Shown piece by piece: positions 46,370 through 58,390 of a stretch of 64,000 nucleotides of DNA. The notes below the pieces were generated by a model. It was not told the DNA's origin, did not search any database, and worked only from the letters and a program-made list of their open reading frames with translations. The first letter of the stretch is position 1. Each line of letters starts with the position of its first letter. The stretch comes from Callorhinus ursinus (taxonomy: Eukaryota > Chordata > Mammalia > Carnivora > Otariidae): contig NW_020312817.1 of the NCBI RefSeq assembly GCF_003265705.1, positions 45,759,113-45,823,112 on the forward strand. Direction: 5' to 3'. A program made the position numbers and the translations under genes.

Positions 46370-46460
46370 AATTATTTAGGATTTGGGAGACAATACATGA
46401 GGCTTCTCATAGCACATGGCATACAGCAACTGTTCAATAAATACTTGCTGAAGAAATGAA
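46370..46460 (+). mobile_element. MIR/L2 3' end fragment
   Basis: The catagcacatggcatacagc stretch then aactgttcaataaatacttg is the shared 3' end of MIR and L2. Too short to separate. Confidence 0.55.
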
Positions 46461-47820
46461 TATAAGGGGGTTGACAGCCAGGTAGACAGCTTGGGAAAAG
46501 GCAAACAAAAGAGAGGCCAAAGGCTCTGCCTGGTTGAGATGTTTCCTGGGTCTAATTCTATTTCTTGTAATTACTAAAGATACAGCTCTCTTAGCATTTA
46601 AGAGAAATACGTGGAACTAAACTCAGGCAACATTTCAATTAGATAAGAACAGAATGAATACACAGAGCTAAGAACAGAGTCAAAGTTATGGAAAGTGTGA
46701 CCCCAGACCTCCAAATTATGAATTAGAATACTTCCTTCCTGTGCAAAAGAAAAAATGCACCGACCAGTTAAAAAGCAAGGAAGGCTTTACTCAAGACTAT
46801 AATAGAGGTCAGGACTATTTCAGTAGGAGAGAAAGATTTAATTCAACTTTGCTGAAACAAAAAGTGGGAGGATTTTTAAATGCTGGGATGAGCTAATGGA
46901 AAAGTACTAGAGAACATTAGTGGGGAGGTTGGCCAATGTGATTAGGCTACCTGTATTTGTTAATTATCCCTCATCAAAGTTCAGCTCCCACTCTCCCTCA
47001 GAAACTAAGAGATATGGGCCCTATTCTTCTTGATGATTATATTTCAAAAGGATGGCTATCAGGACCTTGAGGAAAACATTACCTGAGTTGCAGACAATTT
47101 ATATTTCAAAGAGGCAAGAGGAAGAATTTACAATTACAAATTTTCTTAAGTAAATGCTCTAAGAAAAGCGAGGTCAGAGGCCTATAGTCAAAATAGCCTG
47201 CCTAAAGTTTAGTCAAGATGAGGGGAACTTTAAAGTCATCTTGGTTTTCTTCCTTCCTTGCTTGTTTCCTTTTAATCTATCTTTTCCCTTTTAAACTATC
47301 TTTAAGTACCTGTGATATATGAAAGGAAAATTTTACTAACAAACGAGAGAGGAATGGGCACCATGTTAGGTCCTCAGACATTGTTGGTTCTTGGATCTCT
47401 ATTCCTCCTTGACTGATATCATTTTGCTTCTAGTAGACATAGCCTTAGAAGCCTCATGCTGTGCTTCTATGGGATCTCTGACTGAGCAAGAGTGTTAACT
47501 CATTATTACTAACAACACATTTGGCTTACACATGGAAAAATATTAACTAATTTTTCCTGCCCTTCTTTCTCACTATCACCAACCAGCCTTCAGCAACACA
47601 CGCCTATGCACTGCCACTTTCTCCCTCTGCCTTGAAATGTATAAAGTATCTCTGAGTTTGGACAAATTCTCTTGACTTACTATGAACAAGGTTTACCCAT
47701 TCCTACCCTTAGAGTGGAAGCCACTCTCTGCCTTGGTTATTATACTTTATTCTTGTGCTGCTACTACTATTTGTGATAAGTCCTCCTTGAAATAATAAAC
47801 AAGTATGAATGACTAAAATT
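46461..47820. mobile_element. Possible old LTR/ERV remnant, class unknown
   Basis: The block from about 46740 to 47800 (aaggaaggctttactcaaga, then gagaaagatttaattcaact, and aggttggccaatgtgattag) has the look of an ERV LTR or flanking retroviral sequence in one or other orientation. I cannot fix its ends or family, and no retroviral coding frame is visible. Confidence 0.25.
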
Positions 47821-49192
47821 CAAGGACTCAAATAAAACGGTGTACCTATGTACATATATCAGAGAGATTCAGGGTTGGGGTTGGGGTAGGGCTTGGGCTG
47901 TTTGTAGGCATATGGGAAGGTAAATTAGAAGAAAGGACAAAAACACACATCAGTAACTGTTTTATTTGGTCCTTAGAAGAAAAACTCAAGCCTCAAGAAG
48001 AGTAGCAAGCTATATATATATATATGGCTCTATTTCCCATTAAAAACTGCTGAAACCTTAAAGTTATCCCCCCTCCCCCACCATGTCCTCTCAAGGACAG
48101 AATTTGGCTTGTTTCACTGTCTTATCTTAGCTTCTGCTGTTGGAGCTGTGTGCACTGGGCATCCCAGTGGTTTTCCACCCCACTTTCCTCCTAGAAGCTG
48201 GGTTCCATCCTGGCTGGGGCTGAAGCACTTCAGCCATCAGTGTATCAGAGATGAGTGTTACAAGGCTCTCTGCTGAAGACTGAACTCTCCAGTGGCAGTA
48301 CCAATGCACCAGTTTATATTAGTACTTTCTCATGTTTATTTCCTCTGAAGACATTTCATGCCATTTCATTCTTTTTGGAGTTGTAGCTTCTTCGTTTACA
48401 GAACCAGATCCCAACCCATGGGGATGGACCAGAGAACAAAACTGAATGAAACATCCCATGCTATCATTAGGACTGCCTCTCTCCTCAAGCAAGACATAAG
48501 GAGCTCTTCCCTGAGGATGACTTTTTTATTAGCAGTCTTCTGCATCCTTCATGCAAATATATTCCTAGCAGTAATCCTTCAGATATTACCAGCAGGAAAC
48601 TTAGTTAACACTCAAGATAAGATTCCAAGTACGCACATATCCTGAATTTTTTCTTCTGTACAAGTTAACAGAGATAGGGCTCTACACCTCTCTGCTCTCA
48701 TGTTGATGCCAAGACCACAATAAAGCAGTTATTGCTAATGATGAGATTCACAATGGGAGCAGGAAGGGAGCAGGCCCACATGCTTGAAATTCACTGTTTC
48801 TGGTATGTGCAGTATTTTCCTCAGGAGTGCAGGGAGTAAAAGAAAAGTTGAGCATACCTGTTCTAATGAGTCTGTTCCTGAAAGTTTAGTATCTAAGTAA
48901 CTGTATCACTAGATATCACAGCTTGTTCTAAAAGTGGTACTAACAATAAATTCTTCAGAACAGAAAAAAGCTTTAGTATTGGGCAAAATTATAATCAAAT
49001 ACTAATAGTGAAATGGCAATTGATAACCATCTTCCTGGAAGTGTATTTTGACAGAACATAGAAAAAGAAAAACACATTTATGTTTCAATTACTGACAGAA
49101 AGTTCTCCATTTTTTTCTTTCATATTTAAATAAATCATGACATTCTACCCTGTATCCTGGTATAAATGTGTCAGGACTCAATCTGTAAGAGA
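47821..49192. other. Unassigned sequence
   Basis: No gene recognised. A short (TA)7 tract lies at 48013-48026. The 95-codon plus frame at 48358-48645 and the 60-codon minus frame at 48127-48309 carry no known motif. Confidence 0.3.
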
Positions 49193-49635
49193 TGTTATAT
49201 TAGTTTCCTATTGTTGCTATAACAAATTATCACAAACTTAGTGGCTTGAAACAACACAAATTTATTACTTTAGAGTTCTGGAGGTCAGAAGTCTGAAATA
49301 CATCATCAGGGTTCCTTTTAGAGATTCTAGGGAAAAATCCATTTCCTTGCTTTTTACAGTTTCTTGAGGCTACTTGAGTTCTTTGGCTCATGGCCCCACA
49401 TCATTCCAACCTCTGTATCAGTCATCACAACTCCTTCTATGACTCTGAGCCTCCTGCCTCCCTTTCCCTCTTATATGGACCCTTGTTATTACTTTGAGCC
49501 CACCTGGATAATCCAGGAAAATCTCCTGATTTTAAGGTCTCTATCTTAATCACACCTGACATATCCACAGGTTCTGGAGGTTAGGATCTGTACAATTTTT
49601 ATGAGGGAGGGGACCATTTTCTGCTTCAGACAGAC
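49193..49635 (+). mobile_element. MLT1-type MaLR LTR, nearly complete
   Basis: Begins tgttatattagtttcctatt and runs through aacaaattatcacaaactta, gaaacaacacaaatttatta, gttctggaggtcagaagtct, cttatatggacccttgttat, cacctggataatccaggaaa and caggttctggaggttaggat in LTR order. A solo LTR with diverged ends. Confidence 0.85.
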
Positions 49636-50212
49636 CTAGAACTTACCTAAAGCTAGAATCAACCTCACATGGAATTTATGGACTAATATAACTGGGAAAT
49701 CTGAAGAAAGGTGTATCTTGACCAGGAATTCAAAATATCTCACATATACAATTTCTGCTGTCTTCTTTTGGTTTTGTCTCCTACTTCATTGCTTTTTAGA
49801 CTCAGCTTCACACGGAAGGATGATAGTGGCAATAGCTACACACCTCATATCCTCTGATGTTCAAGTCCAATGAGAAAAGAGAATCTTCTTCCCAGGATTC
49901 CCAACAAAGTCTTGTCATGTTCCACTGGCTCGTGTGCCCCTCTCTAAACCAGCTATTACGTCTAGTGAAAGTTTTGTATTCTTTGTCCTCAGTTGCCACA
50001 TCTTTAAGAGGAGGATAATATTCAGGCTTGATTCCCCATGTACAAGGGAGTCCAACATTACATAACAAATAAAAAAAAAAAAAAACTCCACGACAGGGAA
50101 AGAGAGAGACTGTTAAAGAAAGAAAACACATTTTTTTCATCCTTCTTAAACAAAGGACTCTGTGTTTCTATTTTGCACTGAGCCACTCAAATTATATAGT
50201 CAGCTCCGATAA
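49636..50212. other. Unassigned sequence
   Basis: No repeat recognised. A 110-codon minus frame (49808-50140) crosses an A15 run and has no domain. Confidence 0.3.
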
Positions 50213-50411
50213 TTTTTTAAGATTTTATTTCATTATTTTAGAGAGAGAGAGAGAGTGAGAAAGCAAGAGATAGAGTGGGAGAGGGGCAGAGGTGAGGGAG
50301 AGGCAGAGAATCTCAAGCAGACTCTGCACTGAGCATGGAGCCCGACGCTGACCTGACCTGAGCTGAAATCAAAAGTCAGACACTTAACTGACTGAGCCAC
50401 CCAGGTACCCC
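50213..50411 (-). mobile_element. CAN-SINE, antisense
   Basis: A poly-T start, agattttatttcattatttt, a GA repeat, gcagactctgcactgagcat and a reversed tRNA head ending gactgagccacccaggtacc. Complete carnivoran SINE. The flanks (ctccgataat and cctgatatta) give at best a degraded target duplication. Confidence 0.95.
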
Positions 50412-50414
50412 AGG

Positions 50415-50540
50415 CCTGATATTATTTACAGAGTTTTCATGAACATTAAATGAGTTAATAGAAATAAAACATTGAGAATAGTAATAGTGTTTGGCACTTA
50501 GTAAGCAAGCAGTAAATACTAGCTATGTTATTATTATTTT
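50415..50540 (+). mobile_element. MIR 3' part
   Basis: The gaacattaaatgagttaata stretch then gtgtttggcacttagtaagc and agtaaatactagc form the 3' third of MIR. The SINE lies immediately upstream of it. Confidence 0.65.
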
Positions 50541-50564
50541 TTTTTTAATTATTATCATAAACCA

Positions 50565-50920
50565 TCTATGGCCCTTTTAAAGCAGCAAACATCTGATTCG
50601 AATTTTCTCAGACCCCAGTTGTTAGCATTAATTAGGCTGGCCTGTTTTCCTCCGGTCACTTTAAATAAAGGAACTAATTATAAATCTGAGAGAAGGGGTT
50701 TAGATTGCAAAATGAATTTTATTTTTTCTTCAATATCCAACCGTCAGGCCAGCTGTTTTGGTTCAGGCTACCAATGGGAAGCTACTTAATGAAGTTGCTT
50801 ATGGTTTAATGATTTGTGTGGCAAAAACTATTTGTCTTAATGTTATTCCTGGGGCATTTTCCAATTGTTTCAGAGAATATGCAGTAAAGAAACAAAACAA
50901 AACAAAAAAACTACAGTGTG
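50565..50920. promoter_or_regulatory. Candidate conserved noncoding element
   Basis: Repeat-free, complex sequence with clustered motif-like words: gcattaattaggctggcctg (50624), ggaactaattataaatc (50670), an E-box CAGCTG (50750-50755) and a CCAAT-type ctaccaatggga (50768). The overlapping frames are short. Possible developmental enhancer; no direct evidence. Confidence 0.25.
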
Positions 50921-51714
50921 GTTCTATATTCCCACAACACCTGGTGAGAAATAATCTGCTTCCTCAATTGCAGTTCCACCATTTATTTTATTTTGAGTTC
51001 CTTCACAGCAAGACTCTTCTTATTTACTTATTGCATATATGCTAAAGATCCCGATAATTGCACATCCAGCACACAATTGATTTTACTCAGAATCCTCATT
51101 ACACCTCTCAAAGTTCTGGTAATGAGAAAGTTAGAATGAGCTTTAATAAGCATTAGGAAGTTAAGTTTTCTCAGGGAAATGACCATTTATGGAAATATGT
51201 TCAAGTGAATAATGTAAAAATACAATGTAATTATCTAAAGAGCTGGAGGTTAGATAAGATGAGTGTATCAAAGGGACATGGTGAAGTAAGAAATTAAGTT
51301 TTAGCATGACAAATAAAATTGGTTTGCTCTTTAGGAGTTAAATCACTAGTTTTCATCATATCTCTTGAGTTCTAGAACTTGTCATGCTTGAACCAAAACG
51401 TAGACTGGTCTTCTTTTCCATTCATTTTGTGGCATCTCATTGAATTGGTAACCAGAATATAGTATTGTGGTATTTCACATGATACTGATAATTATGCCAT
51501 GTTTGTTTTGAAGGGAATTTTTTCAATTAGTATATTGACTATATTACATGTTCTGATTGCTTTACTTTGCATATATTAATTTAAAATTGCTCTTCAGGTT
51601 TTTCTCAAATAGGTTTTATTCTTAACTAAGTTATAAGCTTTTTCCAGGCAAAAACAAATATCTTGTTTTCATCTACCTACTGTGGTAAATATAGCACTGA
51701 AGATTGTAGGTTAA
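50921..51714. other. Unassigned sequence
   Basis: No gene or repeat recognised. Confidence 0.3.
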
Positions 51715-51730
51715 AAAGTATTTGATTGAA

Positions 51731-51920
51731 GGGCACCTGGGTGGCTCAGTGGATCAAGTGCCTGCCTTTGGCTCAGGTCATGATCCCAGGGTTCCGGAAT
51801 GGAGTCCCGTATCAGACTCCCTGCTCAAGAGGGAGTCGGCTTCTCCTTCTCCCCCCCCCCCCCGCCTCTTCCCCCTGCTCCTGCTTGTGCTCTCTCAAAT
51901 AAATAAATAAAATCTTTTAA
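51731..51920 (+). mobile_element. CAN-SINE with imperfect 16-bp target duplication
   Basis: Carnivoran SINE (gggcacctgggtggctcagt head, C-run in the middle, aaataaataaataaaatctt tail). Flanks 51715-51730 and 51921-51936 match at 13 of 16 bases (aaagtatttgattgaa against aaaatgtttcattgaa), showing that it is older than the copies at 4772 and 36740. Confidence 0.95.
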
Positions 51921-51936
51921 AAAATGTTTCATTGAA

Positions 51937-52255
51937 AACATAAAGTTTATGTAATACTGGTCAGATATTTAATCATTCCTGAGTGAAGGAAATATAATGA
52001 ACCCATTAGTACATGCCTGGCATATCCTAGTGAATTAGAATTCATTACTTTTCTGAATGCTTCTATTATTTTTAAACTATACTAGTTTTCATATTCTCCA
52101 ACAAGTTATAACTACTACCTCTCACAAAATAAAAGTATTAAAACTCATTTTAGCCTTTAGAAAATGAATTACTAAGTACCATTAACACTAATATTTTATA
52201 AAGAAGCCTAACGCTACTCAGGGAGGTTTTTCCCTAAGATTCTTTTCTTTCTTTC
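51937..52255. other. Unassigned sequence
   Basis: AT-rich unique stretch before the TPT1 pseudogene tail; nothing recognised. Confidence 0.3.
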
Positions 52256-53084
52256 TTTTTTTTTTTTTTTTGAGATTAAATGCATTTTATTTTTAGACAA
52301 CCTACACGACATTTTGTTTTCTTAAAAATAGTGCCTCTGCTCCACATAAGTCAAGGACAGAATAAATGAAGAGCTCAAGAAGGCATCAGTCCCATCTAAG
52401 TCCTGGTGTCATGTGGATGTGACAAGTGACACATCCAAAGTAATAGCCAAATTTGTTAACATTTTTGCATTTTTCTAAACCACGCTTAAAGAAAATCATA
52501 CATGGAGTCCCACTTCCTCTCAGTAGTCCAGTAAAGCAACCATGCTATCTGGATTCATGTTTTCACCAATAAAGAACTGGTAGTTCTTGAAATTAGCAAG
52601 GACATGTGCTTGATCTTTTCTGTAGCTCCTGTCATTATGCTTTCTGGTCTCTGTCTCCCGTTGATTGATTTCATGTAATCTTTGATGTACCTCTTGTAGG
52701 CTTCTTTTGTGAAGGTGGTTTCCTACAAGTAATGGCTCACAATAAATATCAACACAAGTGATTACTGTGCTTTCCATACTTTCACCCTTGGGGCCTTCAG
52801 TGGAGGCATTTCCACCAATGAGTGAGTCATCAATGTTACCCTCTGTCCTACTGACCATCTTCCACTCCACCTCCAGCCCCAGCCTGTTCATGATCTCTCA
52901 GATCTTGTAAATGTTGGAGAACATCTCATCATAGCTGATGAGGTCCCAGTAGATGATCATGAGGGTGGCTGGAGAGAGACAACTGTGGCGCTAGCTTAGC
53001 AGGAGCCGGGAGCTCTACGAAAGCACAGTGCAGCCAGAGTGGCACTGGGGGATGTGGGGGTAAGGGCAGTGGATGGAAAAACTT
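52256..53084 (-). pseudogene. TPT1: Processed pseudogene of TPT1 (TCTP)
   Basis: An intronless copy of the TPT1 mRNA in reverse. It has a 5' UTR (53084-52961, with the typical gctaagctagcgcc), a start at 52958-52960, the coding region, a 3' UTR and a 16-bp poly-T (A-tail, 52256-52271). TPT1 encodes TCTP, a small cytosolic protein of 172 residues. Recognisable peptides are [17 protein letters not shown] and [18 protein letters not shown]. Codon 21 (Arg in TCTP) is TGA, a second Arg after LLDY is also TGA, and frameshifts disturb the middle, so it is dead. Flanks share an imperfect aag-ttctttcttt repeat (52236 and 53085), as L1-driven retroposition leaves. Confidence 0.93.
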
Positions 53085-53336
53085 AAGTTTCTTTCTTTTA
53101 AATGCTGTCAATTGTCCAAAACTCCCTGTTTTCAAAGCAAAAGTATCTTTTTTGTTGTTTCTTTTGAAGGCATTGCAGAACAATTAAGGACACATGCTTT
53201 TGGAACCAGGTGGACCTAATTCAAATTCTGATTCTGATTATAATAATTGTGAAAGGGGGACAAGTTATTTAATCTGTCAATCCCTTTCCCTGTCAAGGGC
53301 AAATAATCATAATAAAAGCATATACGTGCATGTGCA

Positions 53337-53340
<4 letters not shown>
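53085..53340. other. Unassigned sequence
   Basis: Short unique spacer between the TPT1 pseudogene and the TG repeat; nothing recognised. Confidence 0.3.

Positions 53341-53381
<41 letters not shown>
53341..53381 (+). repeat. (TG)n microsatellite
   Basis: Twenty uninterrupted TG units. The Val-Cys and Thr-His repeat frames across it are artefacts. Probably length-variable. Confidence 0.98.
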
Positions 53382-53383
<2 letters not shown>

Positions 53384-53576
53384 CTCTTCAAGGCTGGCAG
53401 GAAGAAACTGAAATGTTTCCAATGGTGCTTGAAAAGGCCCTTGCTGAAGACCTTTTCCATTTTAATCACTGGCTTGCCCTGTCAATTTCTCTTTCTTCCT
53501 CTCCAGAATAACTATGAGCAGAAGGAGATGCCCATGGGATTTTTATTTCTCTTGTCTTTGTACAGAAGAGAGTTTA

Positions 53577-56260
53577 TTTTTCTTTAAATTTTTTTATTGT
53601 TACGTTAATCACCATACATTACATCATTAGTTTTTGATGTAGTGTTCCATGATTCATTGTTTGTGCATAACACCCAGTGCTCCACGTAGAACGTGCCCTC
53701 TTTAATACCCATCACCAGGCTAACCCATCCCCCACCCCCTCCCCTCTAGAACCCTCAGTTTGTTTTTCAGAGTCCATCGTCTCTCATGGTTCGTCTCCCC
53801 CTCCGATTTACTCCCCTTCATTCTTCCCCTCCTGCTATCTTCTTCCTTTTTTTTCTTTATATTGCATTATTTGTTTCAGAGGTACAGATCTGTGATTCAA
53901 CAGTCTTGCACAATTCACAGCGCTCACCATTAGCACATACCCTCCCCAATGTCTATCACCCAGCCACAGCATCCCTCCCACCCCTCACTACTCCAGCAAC
54001 CCTCAGTTTGTTTCCTGAGATTAAGAATTCCTCATATCAGTGAGGTCATATGATACATGTCTTTCTCGGATTGACTTATTTCACTCAGCATAACACCCTC
54101 CAGTTCCATCCACGTCATTGCAAATGGCAAGATCTCATTCCTTTTGATGGCTGCATAATATTCCATTGTGTATATATACCACTTCTTCTTTATCCATTCA
54201 TCTGTCGATGGACATCTTGGCTCTTTCCACAGTTTGGCCATTGTGGACATTGCTGCTATAAATATCGGGGTGCACATACCCCTTTGGATCCCTACATTTG
54301 TATCTTTGGGGTAAATACCCAGTAGTGCAATTGCTGGGTCTTAGGGTAGCTCTATTTTCAACTTTTTGAGGAACCTCCATACTGTTTTCCAGAGTGGTTG
54401 CACCAGCTTGCATTCCCACCAACAGTGTAGGAGGGTTCCCCTTTCTCCGCATCCCTGCCAACATCTGTCGTATCCTGACTTGTTAATTTTAGCCATTCTG
54501 ACTGGTGTGTAGTGGTATCTCATTGAGGTTTTGATTTGGATTTCCCTGATGCCGAGCGATGTTGAGCACTTTTTCATGTGTCTGTTGGCTATTTGGATGT
54601 CTTCTTTGGAAAAATGTCTGTTCATGTCTTCTGCCCATTTCTTGATTGGATTATTTGTTCTTTGGGTGTTGAGTTTGATAAGTTCTTTATAGATTTTGGA
54701 TATGAGCCCTTTATCTGATATGTCATTTGCAAATATTTTCTCCCATTCTGTCAGTTGTCTTTTGGTTTTGTTGACTGATTCTTTTGCTGTGCAAAACCTT
54801 TTTATCTTGATGAAATCCCAATAATTCAATTTTGCCCTTGCTTCCCTTGCCTTTGGTGATGTTTCTAGGAAGAAGTTGCTGCAACTGAGGTCGAAGAGGT
54901 TGCCGCCTGTGTTCTCCTTTAGGATTTTGATGGACTCCTGTCTCACGTTTAGGTCTTTCACCCATTTTGAGTCTATTTTTGCATGTGGTGTAAGGAAATG
55001 GTCCACTTTCATTCTTCTGCATGTGGCTGTCCAATTTTCCCAACACCATTTGTTGAAGAGACTGTCTTTTTTCCATTGGACATTCTTTCCTGCTTTGTCA
55101 AAGATGAGTTGACTATAGGGTTGAGGGTCCATTTCTGTGCTCTCTATTCTGTTCCATTGATCTATGTGTCTGTTTTTGTGCCAGTACCATACTGTCTTGA
55201 TGATGACAGCTTTGTAATAGAGCTGGAAGTCCGGAATTGTGATGCCGCCAGCTTTGCTTTTCTTTGTCAATATTCCTCTGGCTATTCGGGGTCTCTTCTG
55301 GTTCCATACAAATTTTAGGATTATTTGTTCCATTTCTTTGAAAAAAGTGGATGGTATTTTGATGGGGATTGCATTGAATGTGTAGATTGCTCTAGGTAGC
55401 ATTGACATCTTCACAATGTTTGTTCTTCCAATCCATGAGCATGGAACGTTTTTCCATTTCTGTGTGTCTTCCTCAATTTCTTTCATGAGTATTTTATAGT
55501 TTTCTGAGTACAGATCCTTTGCCTCTTTGGTTAGATTTATTCCTAGGTATCTTATCGTTTTGAGTGCAATTGTAAATGGGATCGACTCCTTAATTTGTCT
55601 CTCTTCTGTTTTGTTGTTGGTGTATAGGAATGCCACTGATTTTTGTGCATTGATTTTATATCCTGCCACTTTACTGAATTCCTGTATGAGTTCTAGCAGT
55701 TTTGGGGTGGAGTCTTTTGGGTTTTCCACATAAAGTATTATATCATCTGCAAAGAGTGAGAGTTTGACTTCCTCCTTGCCGATTTGGATGCCTTTGATTT
55801 CCTTTTGTTGTCTGATTGCTGTGGCTAGGACTTCTAATACTATTTTGAATAGCAGTGGTGATAGTGGACATCCCTGCTGTGTTCTTGACCTTAGGGGGAA
55901 AGCTCTCAGCTTTTCCCCATTGAGAATGCTATTCGCTGTAGGTTTTTCATAGATGGCTTTTATGATATTGAGGTATGTACCCTCTATCCCTATACTCTGA
56001 AGAGTTTTGATCAAGAGAGGATGTTGTGCTTTGTCAAATGCTTTTTCTGCATCTATTGAGAGGATCATATGATTCTTGTTTTTTCTTTTGTTAATATATT
56101 GTATCACGTTGATTGATTTGCGGATGTTGAACCAACCTTGCAGCCCAGGGATAAATCCCACTTGGTCATGGTGAATAATCCTTTTAATGTACTGTTGGAT
56201 CCTATTGGCTAGTATTTTGGTGAGAATTTTTGCATTCATGTTCATCAAGGATATTGGTCT
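53577..56260 (-). mobile_element. Young L1, antisense, 5'-truncated, 2.7 kb
   Basis: 3' UTR at left (53586-54031), then ORF2 on the minus strand, ending within the reverse-transcriptase domain at 56260 where target sequence resumes. The 16-bp repeat gtacagaagagagttt flanks it exactly at 53560-53575 and 56261-56276, fixing both ends. 5' truncation is the usual outcome of incomplete L1 reverse transcription. The copy is the best preserved L1 coding sequence in the window. Confidence 0.97.
54032..56260 (-). pseudogene. L1 ORF2 C-terminal two-thirds, one premature stop
   Basis: An open frame of 635 codons (54341-56248) covers the reverse transcriptase. It has IDAEKAFD at residues 65-72, [10 protein letters not shown] at 125-134, the catalytic FADD at 166-169, and the C-terminal cysteine motif CWQGC...HCWWEC at about 596-613. 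A TAA at 54341-54343 stands where related copies have Tyr or Phe. The same frame then continues open for about 103 more codons to the normal MTSLI stop at 54032. Endonuclease and ORF1 are absent, so the copy cannot move by itself. L1 ORF2p normally has about 1275 residues. Confidence 0.95.
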
Positions 56261-56276
56261 GTACAGAAGAGAGTTT

Positions 56277-57869
56277 TTCCACCTCTATATTCGGGCATTA
56301 AGGAAAGGGGTTTTGTGGATTAAGCATTCTCTGTTAATGGGCAGATGACTTGCTGAAGGGATCTCCTTGCTGAGATGAAATATGGCTATTACCTCAGTTC
56401 CCAAGGTAGGGCCTGACTACCAAGGGTTTGTCCAGGACTGAAGATTTTAATGGGATTCTCAGTGCTAAAGGTAATGACAATCCCCTACATTAGTTTTGCC
56501 TTCACTTTCCTTGGTTTATCAGTGTGGATTTGATAATATTTTTCTGTTAGCTACTGGCTCATCTCACGTAAACCTCTTCCTTGTCAAATCCTAAGAAATC
56601 ACATGAAATTTCTTTAGAATGCTAAAGTTTTGATGATGCTTTATGTAATCTGTCCACCTTCCTTTCATTCCTCTCTCACATGTGTGGAATATAAGAGTTA
56701 TTCTCAATTATATTTTACATATCTTGCATTCCATTCTTCTAGCCATATGACAGTTCTCTTTGGAATACAAACATGGAAAATAATGTATTTCCCTTTCCAC
56801 TTCAAATTGGTTGTATCAATCATATTCTTACTAAAATGATTTCTGACAATCTTTTCTTCTACCTTCACTTAGCTTCTCACTGTACCTATTGATGAAGCCA
56901 AATATATTTTCATGGCTCTCTTCTTCAAACTCACTATGATTTGTATGAATTCTGTTTTCATTTCCTTCCCTACTCTACTTGGTTATTGCCCTTGAGATAG
57001 TGTATGACCTCTAATCCTTTTTTTTTTTTTAATTGCATGGGGGCTTCTTAGCTTAGCAATGATGATGATTTAACTTATTTCCTGCTTCTTTAGGCTATTT
57101 ATTTTCACTCCTATCTCTTGCTCTTTCATCAATGGTAACTCCATTTCTGGCCTCCTTTCTCCCTTATTTTTATCTTTGACTGTCTTTAAAGCATTGCCCC
57201 CCAACTTCTCAGTGACCGGGGTTGAAGCAGGTATAATTTAAATAAGTTTAGGTAGCTAGATTTGTCTTCTTTTTCAGTTGTACAAAGTGCTTTTGTTTAC
57301 TTTAAATTATTAAAGACAGATGAGAAAAACTCAGAAAATATAAAAATACATCAAGAAAATATTAAATAGTATTCCATCTCTCAGAATAATAATAGACTGG
57401 ATTAGAGATTACTATATAACTTTGAGACTGACAAATAATAAGCACTTAATTTTTGTTAATACTATTATTAAATAGTAATGATAAAAGTTGGTTCTTAAAA
57501 ATTTTATTTTTAAATGTTTTTATGTGAACAAAAGATAACAACCTATTTTTTTCATAATGTACTTTTTGCTAATAATGATCAGATAGTCTAATCACAAAGC
57601 TCATGGTTTTTATAGAAAGCCCTATATTATTATTTTACATGTTTAGTAGGTTTGGGTTCTTTTCAGTAATAATAATGACTTTGCTTGATTATTCAAACTA
57701 ATGTCTGAACTTCTTATGCTAGTGTCAATATTTGAAAGAAGTCTGGCCAGAGAGAATAATTATTATTATGTCTAAATTTAATAATTTATTCAAATTAAGG
57801 CAATAAAAATTGATCTTGTATGCAGCAATGTCCCTTTTATAGGAAAAATTCTAACATCAAAGGATGATA
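56277..57869. other. Unassigned sequence
   Basis: About 1.6 kb without gene or recognised repeat. Contains an A/T-rich tract at 57300-57550. The part 56870-57200 weakly recalls L2 but is not callable. Confidence 0.3.
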
Positions 57870-58130
57870 TTTTCAGGGTCCAGCTGCCAAAGTTTTTTCC
57901 TTATACCCTAGAAATAAATTTTTTTCTGTAAGAAGCCAGATAGTAAATATTTTCAGCTTTGTGGACCATACTGTCTTTATATCACAGCTACTCAACTCTG
58001 CTGTTGTAATTTGAAAACAGCCATAGACAATGCATAAACAATGGACTTGGTTGTGTTCTAATAAAACTTTATCTACAAAAGCAAGTGGCTGGCCAGATTT
58101 CTTCTGCAAGCTATAGTTTACCAACCCAGA
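57870..58130 (+). mobile_element. hAT-Charlie MITE (MER58-like)
   Basis: The block gccagatagtaaatattttc, agctttgtggaccatactgt, ctactcaactctgctgttgt, cagccatagacaatgcataa, caataaaactttatc-like and tagtttaccaaccca follows the well-known order of this non-autonomous DNA transposon, with degraded terminal inverted repeats at both ends. No coding sequence. Confidence 0.82.
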
Positions 58131-58154
58131 GAACCTAATACCATCATGATTTTG

Positions 58155-58390
58155 TTCAAGTATTATTTATTGAGTACTTCTCATATACCAGGTATTGTGC
58201 TAGGGTGCTTGAGTACATTATAAACTTGAATCTTCAAACAATTCTATTAATTAGGTATTATTCATCTTTTATAACTAAGGAAACAGCACCACAATTTAAG
58301 GTACATAGTACATGGCAGGGCTGGCCTTCTAACACTCTCTTGACCCAAGTCTGTTTCACTCCAAAGCCTGGACCTTGTTCCTAAAGAATT
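58155..58390 (-). mobile_element. MIR SINE, antisense
   Basis: The tatttattgagtacttctca stretch, ataccaggtattgtgctagg, a ttataactaaggaaacagca block and ccaaagcctggacc follow antisense MIR. Confidence 0.78.

Noticed and set aside
52520..52891. 123-codon TCTP-like protein as a working gene
   Set aside because: It starts at an internal Met after a nonsense codon, has disturbed frame in the middle, ends early at a second nonsense codon and sits in an intronless A-tailed copy.
53194..53587. Val-Cys or Thr-His repeat peptides
   Set aside because: Translation of the (TG)20 microsatellite.
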